From: Nocardiopsis coralli
GTDB taxonomy: Bacteria; Actinomycetota; Actinomycetes; Streptosporangiales; Streptosporangiaceae
Length of the DNA: 64,000 bases
Assembly (NCBI RefSeq): GCF_014892575.1
Contig: NZ_JADBGI010000019.1
Location: 53,164 to 117,163, forward strand
Reading direction: 5' to 3'
Shown here: positions 7,192 through 14,746 of the stretch, piece by piece
How the letters are laid out: the number at the start of each line of letters is the position of its first letter
Position numbering within the stretch: position 1 is the stretch's first letter
Made by a program: the position numbers and the translations under genes
Notes under the pieces: generated by a model
Told to the model about the DNA's origin: nothing
What the model saw: only the letters and a program-made list of their open reading frames with translations
Database searches by the model: none

Positions 7192-7869
7192 ATGCCCTGG
7201 TTGGGCCTGATCGACAAGATCGACCGTTCCGACCTGTATGTCGTCCTCGACACGGTCCAGTTCGAACGTCGGGGTTGGCAGAACCGGAACCACATAGCCG
7301 GGGACGGTGGGACACAACTACTCACCGTGCCCGTCATCCAGGCAGGACGCCATGAGGTGATCCTGGACAAGCGGATCGACAACACCCAGAAATGGAGATC
7401 GAAGCACCTTCGCGCGATCCTCGACCACAGCTACCGGGGAACCCCGTATCTGGACGAATACCGCGAACGCATATCCCGAATCTACGAACAGCGGTGGGAC
7501 GACCTGGCGGAACTGTCCATCGCGACGACCCGCCTGACCCTGGAGGCCTTCGGGATCGACACACCCGTGGTCCGCGCCAGCCGGCTCGGTGAGTTCCCCG
7601 GACGCAAGAGCGAACTCATCGCCCAGGTCTGCGCCGCCGCCGGGGCCGACACGCTGATCTCGGGCAGCGGCGCACGCGACTACCTCGACACCGGCCTGCT
7701 GAAGGAGCACGGGGTCGAGGTCGAGTGGCAGGGCTTCGAGCACCCCGTCTACCGCCAGCACCACCGCGGCGCCGACGGGTTCATCTCGCACCTGGCCGCG
7801 ATCGACCTGCTGTTCAACGCGGGACCGGACTCGCTCGGGCTGCTCCGGGGCGCCCGGCGACCGCTCTGA
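7192..7869 (+). CDS. WbqC-like family protein (true start upstream, non-standard)
   Basis: Member of the WbqC-like family, found in polysaccharide and glycolipid gene clusters and of unproven enzymatic role. The visible part has WLGLIDKIDRSDLYVVLDTV, VQFERRGWQNRN and a C-terminal AIDLLFN block typical of the family. The conserved first motif (HQPHYMPWLG) is encoded just upstream and in frame, so the ATG at 7192 falls inside the domain. Between an in-frame stop at 6979 and this ATG there is no ATG, GTG or TTG. The best ribosome site (7046-7052) is followed by ATC at 7057, so initiation at a rare codon or a sequence error is likely. PIG-L follows 35 bases downstream. Confidence 0.78.
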   Translation: MPWLGLIDKIDRSDLYVVLDTVQFERRGWQNRNHIAGDGGTQLLTVPVIQAGRHEVILDKRIDNTQKWRSKHLRAILDHSYRGTPYLDEYRERISRIYEQRWDDLAELSIATTRLTLEAFGIDTPVVRASRLGEFPGRKSELIAQVCAAAGADTLISGSGARDYLDTGLLKEHGVEVEWQGFEHPVYRQHHRGADGFISHLAAIDLLFNAGPDSLGLLRGARRPL

Positions 7870-7904
7870 ACCCCCCTCCACAGAGCAAAGGACGGAAACT
7901 GGAC

Positions 7905-8618
7905 ATGACGACGGACTGGTCCCGAGAGCGCGTCCTCATCTTCGCGCCCCATCCCGACGACGAGACCCTCGGCTGCGGCGGCCTCATGAGCAGGGCCAAG
8001 GACGCCGGCGCCGAGGTCTACGTCCAGTTCATCACCGTGGGCGACACCGCAGACCAGTCGCCCAAGGGTTTCTCGACGGCGCAGGAGCGCCACACCGAGA
8101 TCAAGAAGGTCGCCGACCACTTCCGGTGGGACGACTGGCACATGGCGCTGCCCGGCGACCAGCACCACCTGCGCCTGGACACCGTGGCGCGCCTGGACCT
8201 CAACCAGCTGATCGAGCGGGACAGCCCGCTGTCGATCTCCCGGCTGCGCCCGACCGTCGTCATCGCCCCGCACCGCACCAGCTACAACCAGGACCACCAG
8301 GTCGTCGCCGAGGCCGTGCACACGTCGCTGCGCCCCTCCGACCTGCGGCTGCGCCACCACCCGAGGCTGGTGCTGGCCTACGAGGAGGCCGCCGACCAGT
8401 GGCGCACCGACGCGGTCGTGCCGCCCAACCTGATCGTCGGGCTCCGGGAGCAGGACCTCGAGGCCAAGCTCGCCGGCATGCAGCTGTACGGGTCCCAGAG
8501 CCACGAACACCCGCACACCCGGTCGGAGCTGACCCTGCGCAGCCTCGCCGCGCTCCGCGGCATGCAGGCCGGGGTCGCCCACGGCGAGGGTTACCACGTC
8601 CTGCGCCAGCTGGTGTGA
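7905..8618 (+). CDS. PIG-L/LmbE-family deacetylase
   Basis: A 237-residue zinc-dependent amide hydrolase of the PIG-L (LmbE) family, which removes N-acetyl groups from GlcNAc-type sugars. The metal motif PHPDDE is at residues 15-20 and is followed by TLGCGG. A histidine-rich segment at mid-protein (SYNQDHQVV) matches the third metal ligand region. Together with WbqC and the epimerase it suggests that an N-acetylated sugar is modified in this operon. It starts at ATG 7905, 35 bases after WbqC. Confidence 0.88.
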   Translation: MTTDWSRERVLIFAPHPDDETLGCGGLMSRAKDAGAEVYVQFITVGDTADQSPKGFSTAQERHTEIKKVADHFRWDDWHMALPGDQHHLRLDTVARLDLNQLIERDSPLSISRLRPTVVIAPHRTSYNQDHQVVAEAVHTSLRPSDLRLRHHPRLVLAYEEAADQWRTDAVVPPNLIVGLREQDLEAKLAGMQLYGSQSHEHPHTRSELTLRSLAALRGMQAGVAHGEGYHVLRQLV

Positions 8619-8697
8619 GCCGCACCGCGCACGCACAGGGCCGACCCCTGCAGACCACACACGAGAGAACACCACACCGCCCGCATGGAGGGGAACA

Positions 8698-9717
8698 ATG
8701 AAGGCTGTAGTCACCGGTGGAGCCGGTTTCATCGGCTCGCACCTGTGCGACCATCTGATCGCCCAGGGGCACACCGTCACCGTCGTCGACGATCTGTCGA
8801 CCGGGTCCATGGCCAACCTGGCCCAGCTCGGCGAGGACCCCCGCTTCACCTTCGTCCAGGGCGACATCCTGGACCGCGAGCTCGTCGACGGGCTGGTCGC
8901 GGAGGCCGACGCCATGTACCACCTGGCGGCCGCCGTGGGGGTCTACAACATCGTGGACAAACCGCTGCGCTCGCTGCGCATCAACCTGCACGGCACCGAG
9001 AACGTCGTCGAGGCGGCCGTCCGCCACCGCGTGCCCTACATGGTGGCCTCCACCAGCGAGGTCTACGGCAAGAACGACGCCGACGGCCTCACCGAGGACG
9101 CCGACCGCATCTACGGCCCGCCCACCAAGAGCCGGTGGTCCTACGCCGCCGCCAAGGGCCTGGACGAGCTGGTCGCCTACGTGCACGGCGCGGAGTCGGG
9201 CGTTCCGTGCGTCATCACACGGTTCTTCAACGTCGTGGGACCGCGCCAGACCGGACGGTACGGGATGGTGGTGCCGCGCTTCGTCGACCAGGCCCTGGCC
9301 GGGGAGCCGATCACCGTCTACGGGACCGGGACCCAGCGCCGCTGCTTCGGTTCGGTCTTCGACGTGGTGCCGGCGATGACCCGCCTGATGGACACCCCGC
9401 AGTCCTTCAACCGCGCCGTCAACCTCGGCGGCCGCGAGGAGGTCTCCATCAAGGGGCTCGCAGACCGGGTCGTGGAGCTCACCGGATCCGACAGCGCGAT
9501 CACGTTCGTCGACTACGAGCAGGCCTACGGGGAGGGGTACGAGGACATGCAGCGCCGGTTCCCCGACACCTCGCTGGCCGGGGAGCTCATCGGCTACGAG
9601 CCCACCCGGGACCTCGACGCCATCATCAGGTCGATCGTCGACCACAGGGGCGCGGCCCTCGACCGTCCCGTCCCGACGGCCGGGCCCGCGGCGGCGGCAG
9701 CCACGGCGGCCGTGTAG
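8698..9717 (+). CDS. NAD-dependent nucleotide-sugar epimerase/dehydratase
   Basis: A 339-residue extended short-chain dehydrogenase. TGGAGFIG at residues 6-13 binds NAD, STSEVYG carries the active-site S/T, and SYAAAK supplies the Y-x-x-x-K pair. The substrate-binding part includes RFFNVVGPRQ and YGTGTQRRCF. It is closest to UDP-glucose 4-epimerase or UDP-glucuronate-type enzymes that act on nucleotide sugars. GAGGGGAACA precedes the ATG. It is the last gene of the WbqC-PIG-L-epimerase operon, with a hairpin terminator after it. The alanine-rich C-terminal tail has no evident function. Confidence 0.88.
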   Translation: MKAVVTGGAGFIGSHLCDHLIAQGHTVTVVDDLSTGSMANLAQLGEDPRFTFVQGDILDRELVDGLVAEADAMYHLAAAVGVYNIVDKPLRSLRINLHGTENVVEAAVRHRVPYMVASTSEVYGKNDADGLTEDADRIYGPPTKSRWSYAAAKGLDELVAYVHGAESGVPCVITRFFNVVGPRQTGRYGMVVPRFVDQALAGEPITVYGTGTQRRCFGSVFDVVPAMTRLMDTPQSFNRAVNLGGREEVSIKGLADRVVELTGSDSAITFVDYEQAYGEGYEDMQRRFPDTSLAGELIGYEPTRDLDAIIRSIVDHRGAALDRPVPTAGPAAAAATAAV

Positions 9718-9735
9718 CGGCCCGTCCTCGGCCTT

Positions 9736-9763
9736 GCCGGGGCGCACCCACGAGTGCCCCGGC
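9736..9763. terminator. Hairpin terminator between convergent genes
   Basis: GCCGGGGC pairs with GCCCCGGC around a 12-base loop. It lies between the epimerase stop and the convergent DUF202 gene and probably acts in both directions. There is no T-run. Confidence 0.5.
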
Positions 9764-9773
9764 GGGGCCCGCC

Positions 9774-10145
9774 TCAGTGCACGAGCACGGTCACGACGAG
9801 GACCGCGCTCAGCGCGAACGACACGGCGCAGATCAGGACCATGGCCCACGGCCGCGCCACATTGGCGGGCAGGCCGCCGGTGTCGGGGTCGTGTGTGCCC
9901 AGGCCGCTCCGGCGCCACCGCAGCCACAGGTGGGCGCCGATGACGGTGAAGACCACGAGCAGCACCACCATGACCGCGATCCGCAGCTGGGGCGGGGCCT
10001 CCGGCACGGCTCCCTCTCCCGGCACGATCGAGCCCCGCAGGTACAGCAGCCCCACCACCAGCACGAGCGCGAGGGTGCGCTGCCACGACAGCAGCGTGCG
10101 TTCCGGTTGCAGGCCGGGGTCGGTGCGTTCTCCGGGGGTGCTCAC
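9774..10145 (-). CDS. DUF202 membrane protein (second of a pair)
   Basis: A 123-residue protein with three hydrophobic helices and the DUF202 signature ERTLLSWQRTLALV near the N-terminus. DUF202 (YidH-like) proteins are small inner-membrane proteins of unknown function. GTG at 10145 overlaps the stop of the preceding DUF202 gene as GTGA, so the two are translationally coupled and probably form a hetero-oligomer. Confidence 0.85.
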   Translation of the reverse strand: MSTPGERTDPGLQPERTLLSWQRTLALVLVVGLLYLRGSIVPGEGAVPEAPPQLRIAVMVVLLVVFTVIGAHLWLRWRRSGLGTHDPDTGGLPANVARPWAMVLICAVSFALSAVLVVTVLVH

Positions 10146-10513
10146 AGCAGGTTCCCGAACAGGACCAGCAGAGACACCAGGGCCACCGCGAACGTGGTGA
10201 TGAGCGGCAGCAGGCTGAGCTTGAGCGGAGCGCCCCGGCTCATCGCCCTCTGCACCCGCACCCACCGCACCGGCGCGTAGACGGTGATGACCCCGGCCAG
10301 AAGTGCCAAGAGCAGACCCACGGCCGTGCGGGTCGCCTCGCTCCACTCCAACGGCAGCAGGTGCAGGACGGCGACGGCGCCGGCGAGGAGTGCCAGGGCG
10401 GTGCGGACCCACGCCAGGAACGTGCGTTCGTTGGCGAGGGTGAAACGGTAGTCGACGTCCCCGGAACCGCCCTCGACCGTCGCTCCCCCGGGTTCCGGTG
10501 TGCCCGTCTCCAT
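10142..10513 (-). CDS. DUF202 membrane protein (first of a pair)
   Basis: A 123-residue protein with the DUF202 signature ANERTFLAWVRTALAL and three membrane helices. It is paired with a second DUF202 gene through a 4-base overlap. The pair shares an intergenic region of about 200 bases with thioredoxin, transcribed in the opposite direction. Confidence 0.86.
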   Translation of the reverse strand: METGTPEPGGATVEGGSGDVDYRFTLANERTFLAWVRTALALLAGAVAVLHLLPLEWSEATRTAVGLLLALLAGVITVYAPVRWVRVQRAMSRGAPLKLSLLPLITTFAVALVSLLVLFGNLL

Positions 10514-10626
10514 CGTCTGCCTCCCTGGTCAGGCCGGTTCTCCGACCCCCCAGTCAACCCCCTCCTTCCCTTCCGACCCGGTAGGCAGTGTGCGGAGGCC
10601 GTGGACACGGGGCCCGGGGCCTGCCC

Positions 10627-10653
10627 GGAATGCGGTCGGGAGGTGGCTGTGTT
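10627..10653 (+). promoter_or_regulatory. Sigma-R-type promoter before thioredoxin
   Basis: GGAAT (10627-10631) and GTT (10651-10653) are separated by 19 bases. This matches the Streptomyces sigma-R consensus GGAAT-N18/19-GTT, which drives thioredoxin genes under disulfide stress. Transcription would start about 50 bases before the gene. Confidence 0.6.
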
Positions 10654-10713
10654 GACCGGAGAACGCCTGGTAGTAAGGCCGGGTAGGCGACGCACAACGC
10701 ACAAGGAGACCAC

Positions 10714-11097
10714 GTGGCCACCGTCGAGCTCACCAAGGACAACTTCGCGGAGACGCTGCAGGACAACGAGTTCGTCCTCATCGACTTCTGGGCGGACTGG
10801 TGCGGTCCCTGCCGCCAGTTCGCGCCCGTCTTCGAGCAGTCCTCGGAGAAGCACACCGACATCGTGCACGCGAAGGTGGACACCGAGGCCCAGCGCGAGC
10901 TGGCCTTCGAGTTCAAGATCCAGTCCATCCCGACCCTGATGATCGTGCGCGACCGCACCGTCATCTACAACGAGCCGGGCGCCCTGCCCTCGGAGGCCCT
11001 GGAGAGCCTGATCACCCAGGCCCGGGAGCTGGACATGGACGAGGTCCGGCAGAAGATCGCCGAGCAGGACGACCAGGAGGGCGAGCAGCAGGCCTGA
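10714..11097 (+). CDS. trxA: Thioredoxin
   Basis: A 127-residue cytoplasmic thioredoxin with the active site WCGPC at residues 29-33 and the cis-proline in SIPTLM. It reduces protein disulfides using electrons from thioredoxin reductase. The C-terminal 20 residues form a charged extension beyond the usual length of about 108. GTG at 10714 follows AAGGAGACCAC. A sigma-R-like promoter upstream suggests induction by thiol oxidation, and a strong terminator follows. Confidence 0.92.
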   Translation: MATVELTKDNFAETLQDNEFVLIDFWADWCGPCRQFAPVFEQSSEKHTDIVHAKVDTEAQRELAFEFKIQSIPTLMIVRDRTVIYNEPGALPSEALESLITQARELDMDEVRQKIAEQDDQEGEQQA

Positions 11098-11115
11098 CGC
11101 TCCCCGCAGGTTTCC

Positions 11116-11162
11116 ACGGGACCGGTTCCCCGCCAGGTGCGGGGCCGGTCCCGTCGTGTTTT
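11116..11162 (+). terminator. Rho-independent terminator of thioredoxin
   Basis: A 10-bp outer stem (ACGGGACCGG with CCGGTCCCGT), a 2-base bulge and a 6-bp inner stem around a 5-base loop are followed by CGTGTTTT. Confidence 0.8.
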
Positions 11163-11250
11163 CCGGGGTGGCGCCGGGGACGGACGTCGGACGCGGCGGT
11201 GACGTCCGGGCACGCCTTCGGTGACCGGGGACTCCCAGTCCACCTCCCGC

Positions 11251-11294
11251 GTTCACCTTTGCCACGGGGCTCGTTCACCACGGCTTCACGCCGA
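11251..11294 (+). promoter_or_regulatory. PHO box before pstB
   Basis: Four consecutive 11-base units start at 11251, 11262, 11273 and 11284. Three carry the core: GTTCACCTTTG, GTTCACCACGG and CTTCACGCCGA. Direct repeats of GTTCACC with 11-base periodicity are the PhoP binding sites of Streptomyces and relatives, so the pst locus should respond to phosphate limitation through PhoR-PhoP encoded elsewhere. Confidence 0.8.
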
Positions 11295-11368
11295 CCCCTT
11301 TGCATGGATAACGACCACGCAGCTCCCGGCTGCGGCCCGAATGCAGCCCGAACCCCGGAAGTGGCTCC

Positions 11369-12241
11369 ATGTCTGTCAGCAACACCGCCGCGAACCCCCG
11401 TGACCCCGAGTCGGGTGTCACGGCGCCCGACACCGCCGCGAAGGGGCGGTCCACCCCCGAGCTGGGCGAGCCCGTCTTCGACGTGTCCGGACTGTCCGTC
11501 GTCTACGGGACCAACCGGGCCGTGCGCGACGTGGACCTCAAGGTCGGCCCGCAGCAGATCACGGCGATGATCGGCCCGTCCGGCTGCGGCAAGAGCACGG
11601 TCCTGCGCACCCTGAACCGGATGAACGACCTGATCCCCGGCGCCCGCGTCGAGGGCAAGGTGACCTACCACGGCGAGGACCTCTACGCCCCCGAGGTCGA
11701 CCCCATCGAGGTGCGCCGCCGCATCGGGATGGTCTTCCAGAAGCCGAACCCGTTCCCCAAGTCGATCTACGACAACGTCGCCTACGGCCCCCGCATCAAC
11801 GGCATGCGCGGCAACATGGACGAGATCGTCGAGCAGAGCCTGACCAAGGCCGCCCTGTGGGACGAGGTCAAGGACAAGCTCAAGGACAACGCGTTCGCGC
11901 TGTCCGGCGGCCAGCAGCAGCGCCTGTGCATCGCGCGCACGATCGCGGTCAACCCCGAGGTCATCCTCATGGACGAGCCGTGCTCGGCCCTGGACCCGAT
12001 CGCGACCCTCAAGATCGAGGACCTCATGTACGAGCTCGCGAGCGAGTACACGATCGTCATCGTCACCCACAACATGCAGCAGGCGGCGCGCGTCTCGGAC
12101 CGCACCGCGTTCTTCACCGCGTCCGTGGACGAGGCCGGCGACCGTTTCGGCAACCTCGTGGAGTACGACGAGACGTCCACGATCTTCAGCAAGCCTTCCG
12201 ACCAGCGCACCGAGGACTACATCGCCGGACGCTTCGGCTGA
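11369..12241 (+). CDS. pstB: Phosphate ABC transporter ATPase PstB
   Basis: A 290-residue ATPase of the high-affinity phosphate importer PstSCAB. Walker A (GPSGCGKST), the PstB-type LRTLNRMNDL, QKPNPFPKSIYDNV, the signature LSGGQQQRL and Walker B (VILMDEP) are all present. An unstructured extension of about 35 residues precedes the domain. The gene lies first in the locus, whereas pstB is usually last, and has its own PHO box about 75 bases upstream. An atypical response regulator follows 50 bases later, then pstS, pstC and pstA. Confidence 0.96.
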   Translation: MSVSNTAANPRDPESGVTAPDTAAKGRSTPELGEPVFDVSGLSVVYGTNRAVRDVDLKVGPQQITAMIGPSGCGKSTVLRTLNRMNDLIPGARVEGKVTYHGEDLYAPEVDPIEVRRRIGMVFQKPNPFPKSIYDNVAYGPRINGMRGNMDEIVEQSLTKAALWDEVKDKLKDNAFALSGGQQQRLCIARTIAVNPEVILMDEPCSALDPIATLKIEDLMYELASEYTIVIVTHNMQQAARVSDRTAFFTASVDEAGDRFGNLVEYDETSTIFSKPSDQRTEDYIAGRFG

Positions 12242-12291
12242 GCCGCCCCAGCCCCGGGACCCGCACATCCCTTCGACGAAGTGGACCCCCC

Positions 12292-13056
12292 ATGCCCGCT
12301 CTCACACCATCGGTCCCTCGGCCCGCGGAGGCACCGGACGTGCCGGACCCGGCCGGGTCACCGCTCCGGGTGCTGTTGGTGGAACCGGAGTCGGAGCAGT
12401 CGCACCAGCTCGTGCTGTCCCTGAGCGGACACGACGTGGACATCACCGTGTGCGCGGACGGCGCCGAGGCGCTGCTGCGTGTGGGGATGGCCCGCCCCGA
12501 CACCGTGCTGACCAGCGCGGACCCGGCGGAGGTGGAGCTGGAGACACTGGTGCGGGTGATGCGGCGCGTGACCGACATCCCGATCCTCATCGGGGTGGGT
12601 ACCGGCGACTCGCAGCGGGCCGTGCGGGCCCTGGCCTCGGGTGCGACGGCCTGCGTGAGCCGGCCGTACCGGATCCCGGAGTTGGCGGCGCTGCTGCGCG
12701 GTTCCCTGCCGGCCGGGGAGCACGGTGACGGCGACGGTGCTCCGGCGGTGGTGAGGGCGGGTGCGTTGGAGCTCGACGCGCTCGGTCACCGGCTGTTCGT
12801 TGACCGCACGCCCGTGGACCTGGCGCTGCGCGAGTTCGGGATCATGGACTTCCTGCTGCGCAACGACGGCCGGGTGGTCAGCCGCGAGGAGCTGTGGACC
12901 GGTGTCTGGCACAAACCCCTGCCCCCGGTGAACAACACGATCGCGGTGCACATCCGGCGGCTGCGGCACAAGCTCGGCGACTCCGAGTCCCGGCCGCGCT
13001 TCATCCACACGGTGCGCGGGATCGGTTACCGGCTCGACTCGGGCAGCGGCGGATGA
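12292..13056 (+). CDS. OmpR/PhoB-type regulator with degenerate receiver domain
   Basis: A 254-residue protein. Residues 25-135 have the receiver fold and residues 150-252 a PhoB-type winged helix (LREFGIMDFLLRNDG, HIRRLRHKLG, RGIGYRL). All residues needed for phosphorylation are changed: the usual acidic pair is Glu31-Pro32, the phosphoacceptor position is Ser75 (PDTVLTSAD), and the conserved lysine is arginine (VSRPY). It therefore belongs with atypical response regulators that act without phosphorylation. It lies between pstB and pstS with no sensor kinase nearby, so it probably controls this locus. The ATG at 12292 lacks a clear ribosome site. Confidence 0.88.
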   Translation: MPALTPSVPRPAEAPDVPDPAGSPLRVLLVEPESEQSHQLVLSLSGHDVDITVCADGAEALLRVGMARPDTVLTSADPAEVELETLVRVMRRVTDIPILIGVGTGDSQRAVRALASGATACVSRPYRIPELAALLRGSLPAGEHGDGDGAPAVVRAGALELDALGHRLFVDRTPVDLALREFGIMDFLLRNDGRVVSREELWTGVWHKPLPPVNNTIAVHIRRLRHKLGDSESRPRFIHTVRGIGYRLDSGSGG

Positions 13057-13107
13057 ACCCCGGGGAACGTTTCTCACGAGGCGGCAAGGAACGTGTTTCC
13101 GCGCCTC

Positions 13108-13140
13108 CCGTCCACCCCGTTCACTTTCCGGACACCCTCG
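13108..13140 (+). promoter_or_regulatory. PHO box upstream of pstS
   Basis: Three contiguous 11-base units, CCGTCCACCCC, GTTCACTTTCC and GGACACCCTCG, follow the PhoP-site pattern with 11-base periodicity. They lie about 310 bases before pstS, just after the regulator gene. Confidence 0.6.
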
Positions 13141-13448
13141 GCGACGAGATGAACGCATACATGAACTGACACCATCGCGGAAAACTCGCGGAAGAATGGA
13201 CGCACACCGGCGGGGAACGCCGGTGCAGTCGGCGTTCGTGCAGTTCAAGACCGCCCCAATGAAAAAATCGAGGTCGGCGCAGAAAACGCCGACACACGGC
13301 CCGTGATCCGATGGTGACCTCGATTAACCGCCCATTCACCGGCTTTCCACCACCCCGCCTCCGAAACGATGGTCCGGCGACGTTCTCCACTTCTACTGTC
13401 GTTTTACGTCAGCCCCGACAGTGGTGATTCGACGAGGAGAAACAGGAC
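13141..13448 (+). other. Long leader or control region of pstS
   Basis: About 310 bases without a gene. It holds a six-codon mini-ORF, ATG AAC GCA TAC ATG AAC TGA (13149-13169), and a 7-bp inverted repeat, ACTGTCG/CGACAGT, at 13395-13422 just before the ribosome site CGAGGAG of pstS. If transcription starts at the PHO box, the mRNA has an unusually long leader. A nearer promoter is also possible but no convincing one is visible. Confidence 0.4.
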
Positions 13449-14633
13449 ATGCGCAACGGGCGTTCCAAGCTCGCCGCTCTGGCGGCCATCCCCCTGCTCG
13501 CGGCCGCGTGCAGCAACGGGGGCGACGAAACCGACGACGCCAACACCAGCGCGGAGACCCTCACCGGGTCCCTGACCGGTGCGGGCGCCAGCTTCCCGGA
13601 CCCGCTCTTCCAGGACTGGATCTACACGTACACCAACGACGTCCAGCCCGAGACCAGCATCAACTACCAGAGCGTGGGCTCCGGGGCCGGGATCGAGCAG
13701 TTCATGGAGGAGACCGTCGACTTCGGCTCCTCCGAGGAGTTCCTCGACGACGACGCCCTCCAGGAGGCCTCCGACAGCCGCGGCTGCGAGGCGCTGCAGT
13801 TCCCCGTCACCTTCGGCTCGGTCGTCATCGCGATGAACAACCCCGAGCTCGACGGGCTGGTGCTGGACCCCGAGGTCCTCGCCGGCATCTACTCCCGCGA
13901 GATCACCACATTCGACGACCCGGCGATCGCCGAGCTCAACCCGGACATGGACCTGCCGAGCGACGAGATCGTCCCGGTCCACCGCTCCGACAGCTCCGGC
14001 ACCACCGCCGTGTTCACCCACTACCTCGCCCACGAGGTCGAGTCCTGGGACGAGGAGTTCGGCGAGGGCAAGGAGCTCGACTGGCCCTCCGGCCTCGTCG
14101 GCGGCCAGCAGAACGACGGCGTCGCGCAGGGCATCACGCAGAACCCGGGCGGCCTGGGTTACGTGAACCAGTCCTTCGCCCAGGAGTCGGACATGGCGCT
14201 CGCCCACGTCGTCAACGCCGACGGCGAGCCCATCGAGCCGACCACCGAGTCGACGGTCGCCGCCTCCGAGGAGGCCGAGGTCCCGGACAACTTCCAGTTC
14301 CACATCGACGACATCGGCGGTGAGGGTTACCCGATCGCGGGCACCAACTGGATCTTCACCTACACCTGCGGCTACGACCAGGAGACCGCCGACGCCCTCG
14401 TCGACTTCTGGACCTGGGCCCTGACCGACGAGTCCGCCCAGGAGATCTCCGGCGAGCTCGGTTACGCGCCCCTCGGCGACGAGCTCACCGAGCGCGTCGT
14501 GGCCGAGCTGGAGCGCACCAACTCCGAGAACGGCGCCGGTGAGGGCGGCGACTCCGAGGGCGGCGCCGAGGACGGCGCCGGTTCCGAGGACGAGGGCTCC
14601 GAGGACGCGGACGCCGAGAACGGCGACCAGTAA
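13449..14633 (+). CDS. pstS: Phosphate-binding lipoprotein PstS
   Basis: A 394-residue phosphate-binding protein anchored as a lipoprotein: signal peptide with lipobox LLAAACS, then LTGAGASFPDPLFQDW, the phosphate-binding loops SVGSGAGI and HRSDSSGTT, and NPGGLGYVNQSFA. The last 30 residues are a Glu/Asp/Gly/Ser-rich tail not needed for phosphate binding. It feeds PstC and PstA, encoded next. A G+C-rich hairpin separates it from pstC, which may let pstS be made in excess over the permeases. Confidence 0.96.
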   Translation: MRNGRSKLAALAAIPLLAAACSNGGDETDDANTSAETLTGSLTGAGASFPDPLFQDWIYTYTNDVQPETSINYQSVGSGAGIEQFMEETVDFGSSEEFLDDDALQEASDSRGCEALQFPVTFGSVVIAMNNPELDGLVLDPEVLAGIYSREITTFDDPAIAELNPDMDLPSDEIVPVHRSDSSGTTAVFTHYLAHEVESWDEEFGEGKELDWPSGLVGGQQNDGVAQGITQNPGGLGYVNQSFAQESDMALAHVVNADGEPIEPTTESTVAASEEAEVPDNFQFHIDDIGGEGYPIAGTNWIFTYTCGYDQETADALVDFWTWALTDESAQEISGELGYAPLGDELTERVVAELERTNSENGAGEGGDSEGGAEDGAGSEDEGSEDADAENGDQ

Positions 14634-14645
14634 GCACCCCCAGCA

Positions 14646-14675
14646 GCGGGGCCGGGCAGCGCGGCCCGGCCCCGC
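14646..14675 (+). terminator. Attenuator-like hairpin between pstS and pstC
   Basis: A perfect 12-bp stem (GCGGGGCCGGGC with GCCCGGCCCCGC) surrounds a 6-base loop. There is no T-run, so it more likely stabilises the pstS message end or causes partial termination before pstC. Confidence 0.6.
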
Positions 14676-14746
14676 ACCCGGTGCCCGGTAGCAGGGCACC
14701 GCCGCCACGCTCTCCGCTCCCCACGAAAGCCATTGAGGAGAAGCAC

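Noticed and set aside
6830..7210. Plus-strand frames starting at 6830 and 6855 upstream of the WbqC gene
   Set aside because: Neither is in the WbqC frame, codon use is atypical and both lack ribosome sites. They were considered as an alternative start by frameshift but show no WbqC features.
13149..13169. Six-codon mini-ORF in the pstS leader as a peptide attenuator
   Set aside because: No ribosome site and no run of a specific amino acid codon. It may be chance, so it is only mentioned in the leader description.
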